Source: Tetracentron sinense (Eukaryota > Streptophyta > Magnoliopsida > Trochodendrales > Trochodendraceae). Taken from it: a DNA stretch of 64,000 nt. Below, in pieces: positions 36,261-47,020 of the stretch; position 1 is the first letter of the stretch, and every line of letters begins with the position of its first letter. The translations under genes and the position numbers were made by a program. The notes beneath the pieces are model-generated. The model made no database searches. It saw only the letters and a program-made list of their open reading frames with translations, and was not told the origin of the DNA. The stretch spans positions 11,490,499-11,554,498 of the forward strand of contig CM026551.1 of assembly GCA_015143295.1 (NCBI GenBank), read 5' to 3'.

Positions 36261-37059
36261 GAGAGAAACGAGATCGGGTCCGGCCAACTTTGAAGAGATA
36301 TAAATAAGGATTTTGCTAGCCTTGTCTTCCACAGACGCAACTTGGTGGCCACAAATTATAAACTTTTTCTGTTTTTTAATTTTTTAATGTGTTAAAATAT
36401 GAAACATCTCCACGTGATAATGTTGCGTTTGTGTAAACTTTTGGAATAAATGCGACTGGGATAGCACTCCTCTATATATAAACAAGATGTCATTAGGTTG
36501 CTAAAAAGGTAATATAAATTTGAAACTGGCCCAAACGCTAATGTTACCGTTAGATATGCCAGTTTGAAAGATATCAAGCAACCGAAGTAAACCCATAATT
36601 ATTCACCCAAAAAAAAAAGTAAACCCTTAATTCTGGTAGGAGGGTGCCTTCGAGGTTGAGGTGATGTGGCAATTAAGATGCCCTCAAATAGAGTCCACGA
36701 CATCTACCTGCCTAACGCATGTATATTAAATAATTAGTTTTTGGTAAAAATAAATGTATCCGATGAGGAAAAGATAAAAATATTATATATATGCTTTGGC
36801 ACTTTTGCATGTCTTATTAAAGAATGATAATTTTCATTTAAATCATATGTTGGTCTTGGGGTTTGTCATTTTTTTTAGTTGAAAAAAATTCATAAGGTTA
36901 GGGTTTGTTTCACTGCCCAAGAAAATTGATGTTTAAGTTCTTGATAAATGAGTATAGCATCATTATATTAAAGATGAAACTAAGTATAGAGAGTCGGGTA
37001 AAATTCGATAATTGCGCACATGGACAGTTGGCAATATCAATTTCAGGGTTCAAGCAGAA

Positions 37060-37634
37060 GCGTCCCGACTTGACAGTCATGTCCGAGCTGAGTTTCACGT
37101 CTCTGACCTGAGGTCCAGCTTGGAAAGGAGTATCCCAAGGCTCAACATGATCTTCAACTCAGGAGATCCGAAGCAAAGCCCTCTTACTCTCCAAGCCGCC
37201 ACACGATAGGCCATATTACGTCAAATCTCAAAAATCTCGCATAAGATCACGATGCTCTCCTACTGAATAGAGAACTTGCTCTAAAATTTCAGCCACGTAG
37301 ATAGACGTGCATGGTAAGACTTCTATTTTGTTGAGGAATTCAAATGGTAAGACAACTGTACAACCCTAAGGTCTAACCTATAAGTAGGACTACTATAAAT
37401 TAAATAATGAAGAAGATCTTAACTCTACCCAATTATGGACTGATAGCTTTCTCTGAGTTCTCAACCTGTTACTTCTATCCCTAACTTTCTTCTCATTATC
37501 AAGCCATATGTCAACTCATCATAGCATCGTTGTAGGTCGGACGACCAATACATCCGAAGTAGGAAGGAGTGTTACAACCAACCAATAGCTGACAAGTGTT
37601 CTCGGAGGTATCAGATAAGGTATTTTCTCCAACA
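37060..37634 (+). mobile_element. Candidate 5' LTR (3' part) of a Gypsy element
   Basis: The sequence contains a CCTATAAGTAGGACTACTAT promoter-like stretch near 37377 and ends TTTCTCCAACA at 37634. Next comes AAATTTGGCATCATTTGTGG, matching the usual Gypsy post-LTR AATTTGGCGCCGTCTGTGGG. The left limit of the LTR was not found, so the start coordinate is nominal. Confidence 0.5.
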
Positions 37635-39048
37635 AAATTTGGCATCATTTGTGGGAAGGTATTAGCAAAGGATGTGATATCATGCCTCCCAAGAAAACTC
37701 AAGGGATCACATCAATCCAAGAAGACTCAACCATGGAGGCTAACCAAGAAGGCCAAACGCAGTTCGACATTCCAATGTCAATGATGGAGCGACAGCAAGC
37801 CACCCTAGATAGGCTCCGTAAAAGAATAGAAGATATGGAACATCCACACCCGGAGAGGAGTCGACCTCTTGAGCGTGAGGACAAATCTCATACAACTGCG
37901 GACCAATCTCGAGGATTGGATTGAAACATCACAGCCCATACTGCTCATATTGAGCATAATAAGCAGTCTACCCTGGAGAAGACTATACTAGAGAAAGGTA
38001 ACATCTTAGAGAAAGCTGATGACCATATAGGAGGGATTACCGCAGAGGAGGTCTAGGCGCTAATCCTCGTTGAGAAAGACACCCTAGTGGCCCGAGTAAG
38101 AAAAGGTAAGGGTGATCAAGCAGAGCGCTTGGCCTTGCACGACGTCCAGAATTCCCCTTTCACACCAAAAGTATTGGAAGTCGATCCACCTCAAAAAATT
38201 TCACCATTGAGGTTCACCTCATTCGAAGGGACGAAAGACCCCATTTAACACCTGCTCCACTAACGAAAATGATGGCGCTGTCGAAGAAGAACGACGCACT
38301 AATGTGCTGCATGTTCCCTTCAAGCTTGTAGGGAAAAGCACTCCCCTAGTTCCACAGGCTACCTAAAAATTACATCAGCAATTCGAAAGAGTTGAACATG
38401 ATCTTCATTAACCGCTACATCGCTAACAAAAGGAAATCGTTCGATATAGACTCCCTCTTCACCTTGAAGATGAAGGAATTAGAATCCCTCTTTGACTTTG
38501 TCCAAAAATTCAGAGAGGAGATTCAGTCTCTAGAAAATTGTGATGACAAGACATGAGTCATCGCCTTCGGGAACGTGCTCCCAATGGTGCCTCGACTTTA
38601 CGAATCTCTCGTAAAGAACCGATCTGATACCTTAGAGGATCTACTGACCCGAACTACGAAATATACGAGGCTCGAGGAAGACGTAAAAGCCAAGTTGAAA
38701 TACAAGACCTCCACTATAAATATGGTGAAAGGGAAAGAGGAGCCACCAGAAAGAGAGCTAGGAGGCCCGAAGACCGTGATGGGCAATACAAGCGGTAGAG
38801 TTAGGGACACGCCAGCCAGACTAACTTTACCATCGGCCCCTACACAAGAATGAAACTAATTAAAAGAGAGCCCTATTTTAGATGGCCCAAAGAGATCCCA
38901 GAAATTACAGACGAGCCTCGAGCTTGAGATTATTGTAGCTTCTACAAGTGCAAAAGGCACCTCACCAATCTGTGCAAAGCCTTACGTAGGTTCCTTGAGG
39001 AACTGGTGAAAGCAGGACACCTCAGATAGTTTATCAGCTCCGAAGGGC

Positions 39049-39089
<41 letters not shown>

Positions 39090-39418
39090 GGCAAGGTGAG
39101 CAGAGGCGATAAACCACTACCCGACGAAGAAATCGAGCTGCAAGAGGTACTGACAGGGGTCATAAACATTATCCAACAACCTCCCTTGCCTAGGCAAAGC
39201 CCGAATCAAGAGAGTTAAGCTAAAGCCCAAAGAATTTTGCAACATAAAAAGGTCTACCAAGTTGAACCATGGCTGGAAACTCATGTCATGTAAGACTTGG
39301 TCTTCTCCAACAGGCACTTCAAGCGAGTGGTGCAGCCTCATTACGACACCCTTGTCATCACCCTGCGCATCGGTACCTACCAAGTTAGAAGGGTACTAAT
39401 AGACTCGGGCAGTACAAC
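37635..39418 (+). pseudogene. Decayed Gypsy gag and start of protease
   Basis: After the leader, 37684-37924 encodes a charged N-terminal part containing MMERQQATLDRLRKRIEDME. The stretch 38380-38850 carries gag capsid sequence, including MKELESLFDFVQKFREEIQS and NVLPMVPRLYESL, broken by stops. A zinc-knuckle-like C-F-Y-K-C-K-R-H-(4)-C segment lies near 38937-38975. A GA microsatellite at 39053-39083 interrupts the following sequence. The protease begins at about 39360 and reads into its Asp-Ser-Gly site, then is broken at 39418 by the inserted solo LTR. Remaining protease sequence resumes at 41951. Multiple stops and shifts show it is inactive. Confidence 0.8.
39053..39083. repeat. (GA)n microsatellite inside the gag remnant
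   Basis: An uninterrupted GA run lies between gag and protease sequence of the decayed Gypsy element; it probably expanded after the element became inactive. Confidence 0.9.
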
Positions 39419-39914
39419 TGTAGAGACCCCGAATCTTTTTTATGTTTTTACTTCAGTGTATTAGGGGTATTATAGTCCTTGTGGTGTTTTGATGTTTATT
39501 GTATTATATATTTATTTGGTGTGGCGTAAACTAGGCTTAATCAAACTTGTAACGGAGGGATGTCATATCACACCCTAAACTTTAGGAAGCTCTAGTTTTG
39601 GTACCGTTTACTGGAATTGAGTGATTCTTGAACCATTAGAAAGGTGTTGGAACCCTCTTCGAAGTTCATGTTTAATGTTTTTCCTTATTTTGAGTTTAAG
39701 CCAAGTCAATGGTGGGTTTTATCTAATGGAATTGCAGATCAGTCAACTTTGGAGACAATTTAGTCTATTAATTAAGTGGAATTTAAAAATTCTAAAACAT
39801 CATAAATGTTCGTTTTCAAGAGACGAATCCAACCCAAGTTGAATCGTCAAAATCCGTCGAGCGAGTCAAAAGTTATGGCCAAAACAGTAGAGTAGGTCAA
39901 AAAAAAAATCTGTA

Positions 39915-40108
39915 GGCAACCGATCGCTCGGTCAGAAGTAGCGATCGATCGGTCCAAAACCGATCGATCGGTATCTATCGACTGGTCCAAAATTTTGTAT
40001 GGAGAAAATTTCCAGTGAGTGCTTTTTTGACCGATCGCCCGGTCAAGAACACCGATCGCTCGGTTGAGAACCGATCGATCGGTCGTAACCACCGATCGCT
40101 CGGTCTTT
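39915..40108. repeat. CGATCG-rich repeat cluster in the solo LTR
   Basis: At least seven short units on the theme ACCGATCG[CA]TCGGT are spaced by about 15-40 bp. Each is a palindrome or near palindrome (for example ACCGATCGATCGGT). They are much richer in CpG than the surroundings. Confidence 0.85.
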
Positions 40109-41096
40109 CGTGATTTTTACAGAATTTTAGTATGGGCATTTTGGTCTTTTTGTTCTCAGACCTTGGGGCTATAAATAGGGGGTCCTACTCGAAATGTTAA
40201 AATACTCTACCTATTTCTAACCTAATTTGGTAAAAAGGGAGAGAAAACCTAGGGTTTGAGGGAGAGGGTGCTTGGAGAAGAAGGAGGTTGCTAGAAGATT
40301 GAAAGGAAAGCTTGAAGATCGTCCTCAAAGCTTCTCCAAATCTCCTCGGGAGCGTTTTGAATCCAATGGAAGGATTCCTAAGGTCGATATACTATCCAAA
40401 TCAACTCTATTTTAATGTTTTGTGAATATTAATTTGATAGAAATGATAGAATGGAGATTAAATGCATTTTTCCCAATTTTTTTATAAAGTAAGCTAATTA
40501 TTAATGGAAACGTGGATGGAAATGTGGATTGGATGTGGATAGAATATATGGAAGATGGGAAATGTATGGAGGATGAGAAATGTATGGAGGATGAGATTAA
40601 TATGTGGATGTGAATAGTGAATTGATTGTATGGATGAATTATGGTTTGATGAATGCTTGAAAATATAGAAGGGAAATGGATTCATATTATGCGTACACAA
40701 GGTGTTTGTGAAAATGCTTGAAATGATAAATGCTATTATATTCTTATGAAATGGTGGTAAATTGATTATGAATTGCGATATGAATTATGATAAGATATGT
40801 ATATGTGAATTGTTTGTTAAGTATGTCTAATTATTTGCATGGAAATTGATAGTCGGGAAGGTAAGAACTTAGAGGAACATCTCTCAAACCGGGAATTCTC
40901 TAACTATTTGGTATGGGACAGTATAGTGGAGTTTCTATGGTGGGAGATCGGAATCTAAGCAATTACCAACTCGAATGTTAATTTCGACACTTGAGCACAT
41001 ATGCACGTGTATGTTAAGATAAGAGTCTCACAAGTCACACATGTGGACCACAAGCATGAACATGACATACGTATGACATTCTGAATAAGCATAAGC

Positions 41097-41290
41097 ATGG
41101 CATGGTCCATATCCGCCAAGAACGGCATGTCAATTACATTTGATTCTTAGGCATGGTCCGTATCCGCCAAGAACGGCATGTCAACCATTTGATTCTTAGG
41201 CATGGTCCGTATCCGCCAAGAACGGCATGTCACATCATTGTGTGATCTGAATAATCCGTCAAGAACGGCATGTCACATCATTGTGTGATC
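41097..41290. repeat. Tandem repeat in the solo LTR
   Basis: Three units carry GCATGGTCC(A/G)TATCCGCC then AAGAACGGCATGTCA, separated by TTTGATTCTTAG. A fourth, shorter unit (AATCCGTCAAGAACGGCATG) and a repeated CATCATTGTGTGATCTGAAT complete the array. Units are about 55-65 bp. Confidence 0.9.
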
Positions 41291-41514
41291 TGAATAAGTG
41301 CATAAGCATAAGCATCTCACAAGCACGTGGTCTCATAAGCATAAGCAACTCATAAGTGTATTGTCTTCCAAGTCTAAGGTTCTCACAAGTATACGAGTCA
41401 AGGTGATGATATGATGTATATGCGCACACGTTCTTCCACACTCTGATTATGTTATTGGATATGTTTCTAACTAAGTGCAGGTATATTATTATTGTTGGTT
41501 GGATTTTATATACA

Positions 41515-41534
41515 CTGAGTACCTTTGTACTCAG
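41515..41534. other. Perfect 8-bp-stem hairpin near the LTR 3' side
   Basis: CTGAGTACCTTTGTACTCAG has 8-bp arms and a 4-base loop. It sits about 415 bp before the end of the solo LTR. A conserved hairpin of similar style is found in other large plant LTRs and may mark RNA 3' processing; that role is inference. Confidence 0.7.
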
Positions 41535-41950
41535 CCGGACTTTGTCTTGGCAGGTTTAGAGCAGGAGTACACGGCGGAACCGTGGGTTGAGGAAACATAC
41601 GCAGAGGAAGGAGGTGAAGGTGAGCCTTCTGAGCAGGGAGCCAGAGACTTGGATGGCTACACCTCTTAGTTTTTATTTCATCTAATTGAGAGAGTTGTAT
41701 TAGACTTGAGTAGATGTTGCTTAGCAGACTTTTTTTAGTTGTGTATCAGACTCTTTGGTTTTAGAGTGGGTTGTATATGTTTACCGTAGACTTTTGCTAT
41801 TTGATTATAGTTTATATACCAGAATTTTATTATCCTCATTTTTGGAGACTCGTGTTAGTGTGCCTTGCATGTCATGGATTTTAAGCAGGTTAAGTAATGT
41901 GGCGATCCTAAAGTCCTATTTTAGCCTTGTGGAATTTTGGGGTCGTTACA

Positions 41951-42240
41951 ACAACGAACATCTTGTTCCTGTTAGCCTTCAACCAGATGGGGCTCAGAAC
42001 TTTGTCCCTCACCCCTCTCGAGTTCCACTATTCGGTTTCGATGGGAGCTCATTGAAGCCGCTCGGAGAGATCATCCACCCAGTGACAGTAGGGACAATCT
42101 ATCTGCTCACCAAATTGTCGGTTGTGGACGCCCTGTTGCCTTACAACGTCATTCTTAGAAGATGGTGGACCTACAAGATGAGGGTCAGCCCTTCCTCGTA
42201 TTACTAGGTTCTTAAATTCCCCACCTCCAAGGGAGTGATT
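41951..42240 (+). pseudogene. Remainder of the Gypsy protease, downstream of the solo LTR
   Basis: In one frame (from 41955) it encodes a stretch with NQMGLRTLSLTPLE. After a frameshift it continues as LFGFDGSSLKPLGEIIHPVT, LSVVDALLPYNVILRRWW and, near 42211, LKFPTSKGV. These match the Gypsy protease C-terminal half and linker order. The frame across the insertion is continuous if one ACAAC copy and the LTR are ignored. Reverse transcriptase is not found after 42240, so the host element is truncated or further interrupted. Confidence 0.8.
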
Positions 42241-43590
42241 CTAACACTGTTTCATAATTGGATCTATATGAATTTTGGCTAACTAGATTGTGGGTAGCAA
42301 TATGTTTGGATACAACTCGATCTATCTAACGACTTTGTTTGGTAATAGTGCCTAAGGGATTGGTGTATTTCTACACTAACTAACTTCTCTTTTCAAGGCT
42401 TATCTGGAGATTCCGGGCAGCACTCTTTTTGGTTCTAGAGTAATTCTCAACTGACTAGACAAATTAGCCAGACCACATCTTTGTTTGGTAACAAAGGATC
42501 AATTAGTCAGGTGGACTTATCGTATACTGCTCTAAAACAAATGTAATCCATTTGTTGTTTTGGAACACTGGATATCCAATTCGATGATTGGTTATCTCTA
42601 GTCTAGATCTTTGGTTTGAGTCGTCTTCAATCTTGAGACGGGCTTCAAATGTTTAATGGATGTCTGAATCTTCTTCTCTAGTTCGGACTCACCTTCTAGG
42701 CTCTAACAGAGGTCTATTACAGGTTCTTCACTTGTGTAGAACTCTCCTCCTCATTCTCACCTTATATAGGCAATAGCTAGCCTTGGGAGACTCTTGGGCT
42801 ACCTATTAAAGAGTCTCTTAGGCTTCCCCCATTATGAACCCAACGGGTTCATTGAACTTGGACTCGCACCCATGATCCAGTATGGATCATAGAATTTGAA
42901 TCAACTCATCTCAATCTTGGTCAAATCAATGATAGTGATCTGATTTCTAATCTAAAAAAATTAGGTAACTCAAACAGCTCGGTGTAGGAAATACAAAGTG
43001 CACCTAAAGAGCCAAGCCCATGCCTTTGATTCTATAGGAGTAACTCTATAGAAGAAAATGATGGTCAAGCCTATCATGAGAACATACTAGAGCACACACC
43101 TGTATGTGTATGTGCTCACTCGAGAACAAATTCTAGAGGAGAAGTGAGATTTTTTTAACTAACTTCATATCTCTTCATTTTTTGATGCGGGACAATTAAA
43201 GGTAAAGAGAGTTTTCTTTCAAAGTCCTGGGTTTACTAGCCAAAACAACCAAGATTTAAAACATCATTACATCACACACAAATGATTTTATTTTGAATCA
43301 TTAAAATTTAATTAAGCTCTCATTAATTTATTTTAAAAACTGTTTTAATAAAATCATAAAATCAACCAATTAGTAACAAAGTACTACCAGCGAGATACTT
43401 AGATTTATAGGGGGATGCGCAGATGCTCCTTAAAGCTATCCAAGTGATGAAGTCATTAGTCCCTTGGGACGTATCAGATCTTTTGGCATATATCCAGTTT
43501 CTATGGATTCTCTTCCCACAACCGAAAGTAAGGGTTAAAAAAAAAAAAAAAGTAGGATGTATATAGAAAAGAAACCAAATCCTTTACTGT
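42241..43590. other. Unassigned sequence, probably transposon-derived
   Basis: No recognisable protein. An A run at 43539-43552 and several short direct words are present, but no element ends were resolved. It separates the Gypsy protease from a foldback MITE. Confidence 0.3.
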
Positions 43591-43599
43591 GATAACCGG

Positions 43600-43874
43600 A
43601 ATCTAGTTATCACTCTTGAGGTCACCACGTGTCCCTTTTGACACTCTTTAATTGTGGTTAAGATTCACCCATCCCTAAAGTTCACCCACCCATTCTTGGC
43701 TTTTAAAAAAAACATTAATTTTTTTAAAAATATTTTAATATTAAAAAAACCTTAAAATCAAGAATTAATATTTTTTTTTCTAGAAACTAAGGATGGGTGG
43801 GTGAACCCTAAGGGTGGGTGAATCTTAACCACAAGTAAGGACTGTCAAAAGGGACACGTGGTGACCTCAAGGTT
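43600..43874. mobile_element. MULE-type foldback MITE, copy 3 (about 275 bp)
   Basis: The arms carry TTGAGGTCACCACGTGTCCC on the left and GGGACACGTGGTGACCTCAA on the right, then AATTGTGGTTAAGATTCACC versus GGTGAATCTTAACCACA, around an A/T core; arm length is about 110-120 bp. GATAACCGG occurs at 43591-43599 and 43875-43883, either as a 9-bp target duplication or as part of the inverted end (CTAGTTATC on the left is close to its reverse complement). It is related to copies 1 and 2 but diverged. Confidence 0.75.
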
Positions 43875-44064
43875 GATAACCGGATTTTTAGAAAATGATG
43901 GTTAAGCAAAACAGGTATTACAACTTGCTGCTCAAACAGGATGTTTTGGGGTTTCTAGTTTTTTTTTTTGGTTGTCATTTCGGGTTTCTAGTTCATGTTT
44001 GAATATATGTTAATTTGGCAGACAAAGGATTACATTTCCCAATTTACAGACCTTTCATACTTAG

Positions 44065-46441
44065 TGTAAGCACCCTATTTTTACACCCCATATCCCTCTT
44101 CCCGCTTCTTCGAATGCTTCAAGGTTTACCCAAGGCCCAAGCCCATTTGACCAAACTTGTACCCAAACAACTCAATCAAGCCCAATTACTTAATTCTATT
44201 ACCCAAGCCCAAGTAGTCAAGCCTAATTACCCAATTGTCCTAGCTAAAGCTCATTTGTTTTAGTGAAAACCTAATTACCATAGCTCAAGCCCAATTGTCA
44301 TAGCTAAAGTCCAATAACCATAATCCATGACCCATCTACTAACAACCCATGATCCATAAGATCTAGTCCACATATCCACATTCATTCAACCCATATCCAA
44401 AACCCATAAACTCAAGCCCACTTTTCACTTTCCTACAAAAGACCTTTTATTTTTTTCTTCAAACCCCAAATAGCCTCATTTTTGTGTTTACACACCTTTT
44501 TGACCACCCAATCATCTCTCACCAAGTACACACCTTTTTGACTAACCAATCACCTCTCATACTCCCTTACATTTCTTACAACTCATTCTTACACCTCTTA
44601 CAAAATAATTAATTCTCTTACACTCCTTTTGACCACCCAATCACTTCTCATCAAGTACATACCTTTTTGATTACCCAATCACCAACCACATCAATTTTGA
44701 CCAACCAATTACCTCCCTTCTTCTCACCCAACCCTCTATTAATCACCAAATTGCCACAACCCCTTGAAACCTCTATAAATACAAGACCCTCACAAGCCAT
44801 TTCTTCTACCTCCAAAATCCCAAGTGGAAACCCTAGCTCTTCCTCCTCTCACCCATTTTATTTCTTTTTAGCCTTGAAGAAAGTTAGAAGAAGCCAAGGT
44901 TTAGAGTGTGTAGAGAATTTTAGGAGTAAAAGCCTAGAGTTCTTCACTAACTCTCTTCCTTTGTGGACTCTAAAAACTCATCACCTCTTGGAGCATTGGA
45001 GAAGTAGTCTTGGAGGAGTAGGCACTCTTCCTTTTATTCTTTATCTTCTTCTTTAGTTCATATCTTTTTTTTTATTTGTAGTCCTCTTCTAGAATAATTT
45101 GGGAAGACCTTTCTTTTCTCAAGTTTAGTTGGGTCTCTCTACACCAATCTAATGGTGTAGAGGGACCCCATCTCAAAAGAAATGAGATGTTTTTTTCTCT
45201 CGTGTAAATATTTCTTTCTTTCATATGTACCCACTAGTGTGGATATGGGTAGGCCCATAGAGAGTGGAAGCTAAAGCTATACCTCTCTTTTTTATTTTGT
45301 TTCTTCATTTTGATTCTAGTCCTTCTTCTAGAATCATTTGGGAAACTCATCATCACTCCAATTTTCATAGTTGAATCTCATTACATCATTCATAATGGTG
45401 TAAAGGGACTACATTAGAGAGGAGATGATGAGTTTTCATTTTCTTCACTTGTCACTTTTTCATTTCTTTCTTTTTTCTTCATGTTCTATTTTGAATGGAT
45501 AAATGATGACTTAAGGACCTAAGGACTTAAAGAAAACTTCAATCCAAAATACCTCATATCAAAGACAATGGTATTTGATTTATTATCAACACCAATCCAA
45601 CAAAATAGGTGTTGGCAATAGACCATTTACTATTCACAATGCACACCCCTCTTTATGTCCTAAATATAATCTTTTAGCCTAACTTTTCCTTAGCCTTTCT
45701 CTTGAATTAAATTTGACTTTAGTTAAGTTTGTCAAAATCTCACCTATATGAAAATCCAAAAAAAAAACATGATAAAATCTCAAAATACCAAAAACATTAT
45801 AAAATCTCAAACTACCAAAAAAATCTAAAAATACCAAAAGACAAAAAACATGCTTGCTAGATCTTGGTTAACCTAATCAACCATGGTTAACACCCTTCTA
45901 ACCGCGGTTAGACCTAGACCTTGCACTTGACCAATCCGGTCAACTAAACCCTAGCTCCTAGGCTAGACCCTTGACCACCTTATGCACACACACACGCACC
46001 CTTAGCCTTGGCACGGGTTCATGTGCCAAAACTACGCTCGGTCTGATCTCACCCCAATGTGAGTACGTAGGCAACCCAACCCGGGTTCGACCCTAGCCCA
46101 TCTAGCTTTCTTTCTTTCTTGGATTAACATTTGATTAAACATTTAGACATTTTAATTAATATTGAGATTAAATTTGGCTTAAATTTAGGGAGTAGGTAAC
46201 CATTGCAAAATTGGAGTCTTGGGGTGCCTAATACCTTCCCCAGGACTTAATCGAACCGCTTACCCTAACTCTAATAGACCATTTGCCTTATCCAAATCAA
46301 TCCGGGACCTATCCCTAAGAATGAATAGGTGGCGACTCTTAGTCAAACCACAAATATGAAAGTGGGTAGAAAAATCCATGCTCACACTTAGTAGTGCCCA
46401 AGTCTCCCGAAGTGCACTACACCCTTTTGGGGATCACGACA
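44065..46441 (+). mobile_element. LTR-like block of a second Gypsy-type element
   Basis: It begins TGTAAGCACCCTATTTTTAC. A TATA box (TATAAATA at 44774-44781) is followed by a leader-like region. Near its 3' side it has CTCGGTCTGATCTCACCCC, TAGGCAACCCAACCCGGG (about 46070) and TAGGTGGCGACTC (about 46327), motifs shared with the remnant at 9310-9840 and familiar from large plant Gypsy LTRs. The 3' limit is uncertain: GTGCACTACA (46431) or ATCACGACA (46441). No matching 5-bp duplication was found. Inside, 44465-44720 is an imperfect array of CACACCTTTTTGACCACCCA-type units. Frames inside are not considered genes. Confidence 0.55.
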
Positions 46442-46879
46442 AGGGTATTATGTCAGGCACCACTGGGTCCCCGAAAAATCTGTCTTCATGTACCGAAAGA
46501 GAGAGTTCAATAGGTGGGGATATCATCATATTCCCTTTGAATAAATATTATAATTAAAAAAATTCAAACTAGAGGGAGAAAGACAAGATGGTGATATCGA
46601 AAGGTGATTGGACTTTCCGATTATTTATTGATTGTTGTGAACTTTTTTTTTCAGTTGAGTCAGCCAGTCTGGGCAGTGGAGCTGTTGCAACTCGTACCTA
46701 GGGGAGAGTTGATCCCAGACCTTCCCCATGAGGCCACACCCCCTACCACTCACCTAACAGGGGTCTATCAAAAAAATAAAAAAATAAAAAACTGTTTTTT
46801 ATGCTTGGGAAGCCATGCTTGCCCTATTCGTGTGCGCATAAGGACCACATGTTAGGTCAAGGATTCCCGTGTGGGGGGG

Positions 46880-47020
46880 ATGGTAGGTGTCAGCTAGTTT
46901 AGATGGTAAAGTCTCTTGACCTTATACCAGAGAGCTAGGATCGAATCCCACCTAGACCGGGGTTGGGGGTTATGAGAGGGGGAGGCTACCCCTCATTGTG
47001 TAGCCCATAAACATTTTTTT
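46880..47020 (+). mobile_element. tRNA-derived SINE
   Basis: TAGTTTAGATGGTAAAG (46895-46911) is a good A box and AGGATCGAATCCCACC (46937-46952) a good B box, with tRNA-like spacing. Body sequence with GGGGTTGGGGGTTATGAGAG follows, then a terminal TTTTTTTTAT. There is no cloverleaf acceptor pairing, so it is a SINE rather than a tRNA gene. Target duplications were not resolved. Confidence 0.7.

Larger units (their letters stand above)
39419..41950. mobile_element. Solo LTR (2,532 bp) inserted in a Gypsy protease region
   Basis: It begins TGTAGAGACCCCGAATC and ends GGGGTCGTTACA, so it has TG...CA termini whose outer bases are near inverted repeats (TGTAGAGACCCC / TGTAACGACCCC). ACAAC flanks both sides exactly (39414-39418 and 41951-41955), the 5-bp duplication expected for LTR-retrotransposon integration. 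No primer site, polypurine tract or gag-pol lies inside, so it is a solo LTR left by LTR-LTR recombination or a very large non-coding LTR. Length and ends fit large-LTR Gypsy lineages such as Tekay-type chromoviruses; this lineage call is inference. It contains two repeat arrays and a hairpin listed separately. Confidence 0.85.

Noticed and set aside
41097..41290. CRISPR-like array
   Set aside because: Repeats are contiguous or separated by repeated rather than unique spacers, lie in a plant LTR and have no associated genes.
44667..45056. A 129-codon Ser/Pro-rich frame as a gene
   Set aside because: It starts upstream of the LTR TATA box, spans promoter and leader of an LTR-like block, and has low-complexity composition only.
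46880..47020. tRNA genes at A/B-box pairs (also 18635, 19654 and 14108)
   Set aside because: They lack acceptor-stem pairing and continue into SINE bodies with A/T tails; one has a 17-bp target duplication.
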